Shown piece after piece: positions 59,197 through 64,000 of a DNA stretch of 64,000 nt (positions are counted from its first letter, which is position 1; each line of letters starts with the position of its first letter). A program made the position numbers and the translations under genes. The DNA comes from Chamaecrista fasciculata (taxonomy: Eukaryota > Streptophyta > Magnoliopsida > Fabales > Fabaceae). The stretch covers positions 62,001 through 126,000 of the forward strand of contig QANZ01047971.1 in NCBI GenBank assembly GCA_003254925.1, written 5' to 3'. The notes below the pieces were generated by a model. It saw only the letters and a program-made list of their open reading frames with translations, was not told the DNA's origin and searched no databases.

Positions 59197-60662
59197 GTGG
59201 AAAAGGCGCGATACATCCTCCGTCATCATATCCGGGCCGCCCAATTCACGCATATCTTGCATTCCAAAAACACCAGGGCAAATGCTATGGCAAAACTTGC
59301 CTCCAAACCGGACGCCAGAGGCCGTTTATCCATTATCCGCACCATCCTTGAACGCCCATCAATGGAAGGACCGACTGTCCTTGCTATTGAAACAATCACA
59401 GATTGGCGCACGCCAATTATTGAATACATTAGGAACGGAACTCTCCCGCCCGGCCGAAACGAATGCAGAAAGGTTGTACGCCGAGCGTCCCATTACTTCC
59501 TCTGGGGAAATGAACTCTATCACCGAGGTCACTCCATGCCTTGCCTCAGATGCGTTGGTCCGAATGACGCCCGCCTCATCCTCGAGGAGCTTTACGACGG
59601 ACTCTGCGGGTCACATCAGGCTGCACTTGCCTTAAAACACTAAGTCCCCATTTCAGGATATTACTGGCTCTCCATCATCTGGGACACCACTAAATTGGTA
59701 AAAACTTGCCGAAAATTCCAGGAACACGCCAACCACATTCACATTCCGAGAGAAGACATGCGCCCAATGACGTCTCCCTAGCCCTTCGACGTGTGGGGTA
59801 TCGACATCCTCGGACCATTTCTGACCGCCACAGGCCAACGGAGATTCTTCATCGTCGCGATCGACCTTTTCACAAAGTGGATCGAGGCAGAACCCGTCAC
59901 ATCCATCAGCTCTGCCCAGATGAGACTTTCGTCTTGCAGAACATACTCTCACGATTTGTCGTTCCGCAGCGGCTCATCAGTGACAACGGCCGCCAGTTCA
60001 TCAGTGAATCTTTTCGCGAATTCTGCGCCGAATGGGACATCTCCCTGGGCAACACCTCGGTCGAACACCCTTCAACGAACGGTCAGACTGAACTCGCCAA
60101 CCGCATCATCCTGAATGGATTGAAGCGCCGACTTAACAACGCCAAAGGACGATGGGCGGACGAACTCCCGATCGTCCTATGGTCCTACAGAATCACACCG
60201 CAGGAATCTAAAGGCGAAGCCCCCTACACTCTCACCTACGGGTCACCCACCATGATTCCAACTGAAACCAACTTCCTCTCCGATAGAGTCTTGTACTACA
60301 ACGAGAAAACCAACCAAAGCCATAGGGCGATCGCCCTGGATGAGCTTGAAGAAGTACGCGAGATCACCATTATCAGGCAGGCCGCCTACAACGAATGCAT
60401 GGCCAAGTACTTCAACAAGAAAGTCAATCACCGATATTTTGAAATCGGCGACCTCATCCTCCGAGACGTCGCCAACGACCGCTTGAACCGCTCCCACGGC
60501 AAGCTACACCCCAACTGGGAAGGCCCCTATCACATCGTGAAAGTTATTCCAGGTGGCGCGTACATGTTATCCACACTAGATGGCCGCCGACTGGAAAACC
60601 CATGGAACGTCGCAAGCCTTCGAAAGTATCTTGACCGCACGGTCAACAACATTACACTTTGA
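59197..60662 (+). pseudogene. pol: Integrase of the gypsy element
   Basis: Read across two frames. The zinc-binding part is worn (ELYHRGHSMPCLRCVGPNDA). Stops at 59641-59643 and 59779-59781 and a frameshift near 59925 break it. The catalytic core keeps D (VWGIDILGPF), D (LISDNGRQF) and E (PSTNGQTELANR). The C-terminal chromodomain-free end finishes RKYLDRTVNNITL with TGA at 60660-60662. Confidence 0.9.
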
Positions 60663-61242
60663 TTCATTTCTTATGTAATTTTACATTCTGCCATTTTTCA
60701 TTTCGTTTACTTCATGTAACGATCGCCACGACTCTCACGTTAATATAATTATGGCGTTTCTCTCCACTCACACGACTTGTGTATATCTCATTCTTATTTC
60801 AATTACATTAATTTAGGCGCAGCCTAATCTAAACGACTTGCGACACGTAAGTTATTCCTGACGCTCCAATGAAGAGCTAGAAAGTAGGAGGGACGCCTCC
60901 AAACGCTTTCATTCTGATGCCCTGCGCGCCTTGAGCCGAGAAATTTCTCACACGCCATGCTGGATCACTCCCTCATGGCTGGCTAGCCCCATCGATCGCC
61001 AACAAAATTGGGCGAACATCCATACCTGCGCAAAATAAACATCTCAAACAGATAAAACACAACGCATGCATACAAAACACATTTACCAAAATATGGACCT
61101 TATGGCCCAGCATATATTCAGGCCGCACGACCAACAAATTTAACAATTCAAAGGGTACAACCGCCCGCAATTATCCAACAAAGGGCACACACGCCCTATA
61201 CAACTAAAAAGGGGAAACATACCCCCAGTAAAATACAACGTT
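60663..61242. other. Non-coding spacer after pol in the gypsy element
   Basis: No frame with recognisable content. It separates the sense pol from the convergent antisense ORF. Confidence 0.7.
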
Positions 61243-62451
61243 TTACAAATTGATGACCCAGTCATCCGAAATCACAATGGTTGTGGCCGCCTCCGGCACA
61301 TGGTCGCCACTGCCCTCTCCGCCCTCACTGTCCACGGCCACGGCCGAATTCTCGACATATGCTTGGTTGCCCGCAGTGCTCAGTACGTCCGCCGGAGGCA
61401 CATACCCTGGATCTTCAGGCCTGGGATGCGACCACCCCTCTGGCAATTCGTAGGCGTGAATAGTCCAGCCGTCGGGCATGGCAGGCATCTGTTCGCCCGG
61501 CTCATCATCATCCGCGCGCATCCGTATCTCATAGCGCCCATCCAGCAGCACCTCGTGGGTATAATCAACGCCCGCCTCGTTCAAATAGGGGTTCAGCATA
61601 CTTAACTGCTTCAGACAATTCTTGAAACCACGAACGAACGCATTAACATAATACCAGTACCAGTGCTTCCGCTCGTCCCGGCATGCCCGCTCAATTTTTT
61701 GGGCCTCCCTCGCTTGAACCGCCTCCAGCTCCCCTCTCGCGACCGCCGCATCCCCCCGCCGCTTGGTCTGACTTCTTCCTTCTCTCTCTCTCTCTCTTCT
61801 CTTCTCCTCTTCCAGCTTCTGCACAAGTGCCCTTTGGGCCGGGGCGTCCGCTAGGGCTTTGTCCCTAGCAACTTCCAGTGCTTTCATCTCCTCGACACCA
61901 CCGGCCGCTTTCGCCTCTGCCCTCAAATGAGCCACCTCCTTCGTCAAGTTGTGCGTCAGAGTTTTCAAGGCATGGGCAGCCGCAATAGCCACCATGCTGT
62001 GTGCCACTGCATAATCCGCAGGCGGACGCCTGAAAGCATCGACCACTAGATGGTCGTGCCAATCATAAGTACCCGTAGAGTACAAGGCTTGGATAGAGGC
62101 CACACCAGAAAACCGCCCCCCGTTTGGGTTCGAAGGCAAGTAAGGGAACGGAGCCTCCCCCTTCTCATCCACCCTCCGCTCGTCGAACATATTCAACCGA
62201 GGATTCAGCGACCCAACACCATCAGGATGGTTGTGCTTGATCAAAAGAGCTAGCTCTTGCTCAGTATAATGTATGAACATCCCCAGATCCGCGGGCCCGC
62301 TTGTGCGCGCCTTTTTTGCACGCGGACCCTCCTTTGATGCACCCCCCACCTGGCCCTTTCCCTTGGCATCACCCTTTTTACCCTTACCTGACGAGGAAGC
62401 CTCAGCCCTGACCACATTTCCCGCCAGCCTCATCCCACCGAGTGCCAGCAT
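61243..62451 (-). CDS. Antisense extra ORF of the gypsy element, 402 codons
   Basis: Long open frame on the strand opposite to gag-pol, downstream of pol, where Tat elements such as Grande carry extra antisense ORFs. The N-terminus is basic and low-complexity (SSSGKGKKGDAKGKGQ), then a folded-looking part (ELALLIKHNHPDGVGSLNPR), a long charged coiled-coil segment at about 170-265 (EEEKRREREREGRSQ), then NAFVRGFKNCLKQLSMLNPY, and an acidic tail ending DDWVINL. No enzymatic motif is recognised. Its function is unknown. The true N-terminus probably lies further upstream in the exon at 62480-62727. Confidence 0.75.
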   Translation of the reverse strand: MLALGGMRLAGNVVRAEASSSGKGKKGDAKGKGQVGGASKEGPRAKKARTSGPADLGMFIHYTEQELALLIKHNHPDGVGSLNPRLNMFDERRVDEKGEAPFPYLPSNPNGGRFSGVASIQALYSTGTYDWHDHLVVDAFRRPPADYAVAHSMVAIAAAHALKTLTHNLTKEVAHLRAEAKAAGGVEEMKALEVARDKALADAPAQRALVQKLEEEKRREREREGRSQTKRRGDAAVARGELEAVQAREAQKIERACRDERKHWYWYYVNAFVRGFKNCLKQLSMLNPYLNEAGVDYTHEVLLDGRYEIRMRADDDEPGEQMPAMPDGWTIHAYELPEGWSHPRPEDPGYVPPADVLSTAGNQAYVENSAVAVDSEGGEGSGDHVPEAATTIVISDDWVINL

Positions 62452-62479
62452 CGGTGGACCCGCCCCTTCTCTTTGCCTA

Positions 62480-63032
62480 GCTCACCGACGCCTGTCCGCC
62501 TAGCGGCCCGACCACCGCGCCACTAGAATGTGTTGGAGCACGGGACGACGTCGGCCCATAAGTCCTCTGCCCAGCACCGGGCGCCATTGGAGGAACAGGA
62601 GGAGCCCTCACCCGAGTAGGTGCAGTGGCTTCTACCGGTGCTTGCTCGCCCGCTGGCTCAACTTGAGCCACCGCAGCTGAACCCCCGGCCCCTTGTTCGG
62701 TCGGCCTCTTCTTCGATCCGGTCAAAGCTGCAAAACAAACAACAAACACAATGGTCATAAACCGTTCAAGCGCCCATAACTTTGTATCAATCAAAGGAGT
62801 AAAACAACATATTACATAATTGCACATAGTGCCGGTAAAACGAGCTAAGGAGCCTATCCGCTCGCCGCTCCTCTTCACTAAGATGCCCTCTCTTGATCGG
62901 GCTCACTCCCGTCTTAGCATCCGACCACCCTACAGGGAATAGAGGGCGATCGTCCTCCTCCCTTACCCACCAAGGGCGCCCAAACCCATTCTATACAATG
63001 GGGATAAGGGATTAAGATGTACCTGTAGCCAT
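62480..63032 (-). CDS. Spliced 5' part of the antisense ORF
   Basis: A start codon at 63032-63030 begins ATGGCTACAG, then a GTACAT donor (63022). The acceptor TTTTGCAG ends at 62728 and exon 62727-62480 continues in frame as MATALTGSKKRPTEQ..., proline/alanine-rich, to TAG at 62477. The intron is 295 bases with GT-AG ends. The frame then differs from 61243-62451, so a second splice (a GTGAGC donor lies at about 62488) or a frameshift joins them. This is an inference from sequence. Confidence 0.55.
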
Positions 63033-64000
63033 GGTGCGCATGATGTTGATAGATGCACTTGAACGATGATTGTGGCGCGCGCCTAAATACTCAGCAACCG
63101 TTCACTCTACACCTGCAAGCAGGGACACAAGTGTAAGTACACAGCAGAACATTGCCCGCTACACCCAAACAACATTCCCGTACAACCCGGGCGCACATCC
63201 TGATCATCCCTCAACATGAGGCGACCGGCCCCGTTTACCTACTCCCTGGCCATAACCCAGAAACTCATTGAAACTCATGACCTTGATGAACACAAGCCCA
63301 GCGTATGGCGGTCACAAAAACCCAGAAACTCTTGGAAACTCATGCACATCCATGAACACAAGCCCAACAAACCCAGAAACAACGCACTCACCAAGTGCAA
63401 ACCCAAAAATGCAAATGAAGATTCGTAGAATACAGGCACGCATATGCCAAACAAAATACCCAATCTCAGAAAGAAATTTTCTTTTTTCGAGCTCTAGCCC
63501 CCAAACACAGTGAAACCCACCCGATGACACAAACCAGATGTCTCCCTCACAGAAACCCTCTCAACCAAAATGCATTACGAAATCGCAGAATCGCAAAGAA
63601 AACTTACCAAGAAGTGATGTACTCGCAACGATTCTCAACCACGGTCTCTGCAATTTGAATCTCGCGACGGTTAAGCGACTCAAGCACTCTTGCTCGTCGG
63701 TTTTCTCCTTTCTCTCTCCTGGGTTCTTGAATGAACGTTACAACAATGTAAATAAGGGAAACGTGTCATTTCGGCCTTAAATACCCTCACTTGCGCGGCA
63801 AACGAGGCAGACGAAGAGTTTTTGCTTTTTCAAATTTTTGGCCCCCCGGGTAGCGACACGTGTCTATTACAAGACAACGCTACCTACCACATGGCCGCCC
63901 GCCACGACGGCCGTTGACTTTCCTTGTGCGCTCATTGTGCGCCCGCCATTTAAACAGTGCTTTCTTTTGCGCGGGAGGCAAGCACTCCTGTATACTTTGG
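63033..64000. other. 3' non-coding zone of the gypsy element
   Basis: No ORF with recognisable content. A near-duplicate of about 50 bp (CCCAGAAACTC...ATGAACACAAGCCCA) occurs at about 63256-63303 and 63328-63367. The expected repeat of the LTR start (TGATACATCACT) is not found before the window ends. Confidence 0.7.

Larger units (their letters stand above)
54344..64000 (+). mobile_element. Ty3/gypsy LTR retrotransposon, Tat type, 3' end off-window
   Basis: Layout: 5' LTR (54344-54951), primer-binding site, gag, aspartic protease, reverse transcriptase, RNase H, a second archaeal-type RNase H, integrase, non-coding zone, and an antisense ORF. The extra RNase H, the long 3' space and the antisense ORF are marks of the Tat lineage (Retand/Grande-like). 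The coding part is GC-richer than the surrounding host DNA. Stops and frameshifts in gag, pol and integrase make it defective. The 3' LTR is not in the window. Confidence 0.93.

Noticed and set aside
63216..63513. Frames of 70-81 codons in the gypsy 3' region
   Set aside because: They derive from a 50-bp near-duplicate and lack any domain.
1..64000. CRISPR array, rRNA gene or bacterial operon
   Set aside because: No direct-repeat-spacer pattern, no rRNA core sequence, and introns and plant proteins show nuclear plant DNA.

Overview
The window is nuclear DNA of a flowering plant, most likely a eudicot. It is AT-rich, its genes carry GT-AG introns, the predicted proteins (plant ARFRP1, class B heat-shock factor, EMS1-type receptor kinase) are plant versions, and it is packed with plant transposable elements. 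I cannot name the species. Two single-base gaps (N) occur at 14190 and 36995.

Host genes. Four are supported. (1) 1-2260, minus strand: a small GTPase of the ARFRP1 family, four coding exons visible, 3' end outside the window. (2) About 14370-18921, plus strand: protein phosphatase-1 inhibitor-2, three coding exons clear, first coding exon uncertain. (3) 28877-29979, plus strand: a two-exon class B2 heat-shock factor, with a consensus three-unit heat-shock element upstream and a double G-box hairpin just after the stop. (4) 42996-46907, minus strand: an intronless 1303-residue LRR receptor kinase of the EMS1/EXS type. They are not an operon and show no obvious shared pathway.

Mobile DNA, left to right. 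2425-7766 is a minus-strand Ty1/copia element with 284-bp LTRs differing at one base around a decayed body. 7856-8792 is an inverted-repeat element. 8885-9086 is a tRNA-derived SINE with a 17-bp target duplication. 9151-11356 is a 5'-truncated LINE with a 14-bp duplication and a fold-back filler at its 5' junction. 11873-13136 is a 1.26-kb palindromic element. 25392-26062 is a hAT-like MITE. 26506-26934 is a TRIM-like unit nested in another inverted repeat. At least twelve inverted-repeat elements with 9-bp target duplications (Mutator-like, no transposase) are spread from 7.8 to 52.7 kb; many carry the 'GGTCC..ATA' type arms and several carry a GC-rich centre. From 54344 to the end lies a plus-strand Ty3/gypsy element of the Tat type: 5' LTR, PBS, gag, protease, RT, two RNase H domains, integrase and a spliced antisense ORF. 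Its 3' LTR is beyond the window.

The remaining stretches are AT-rich intergenic sequence with microsatellites, short inverted repeats and a four-copy 148-bp tandem array. The best candidates for something undescribed are the 9-bp-TSD foldback family with its captured payloads and telomere-like tracts, the repeated mini-hairpins inside the copia element, the LINE fold-back junction and the antisense gene of the gypsy element.
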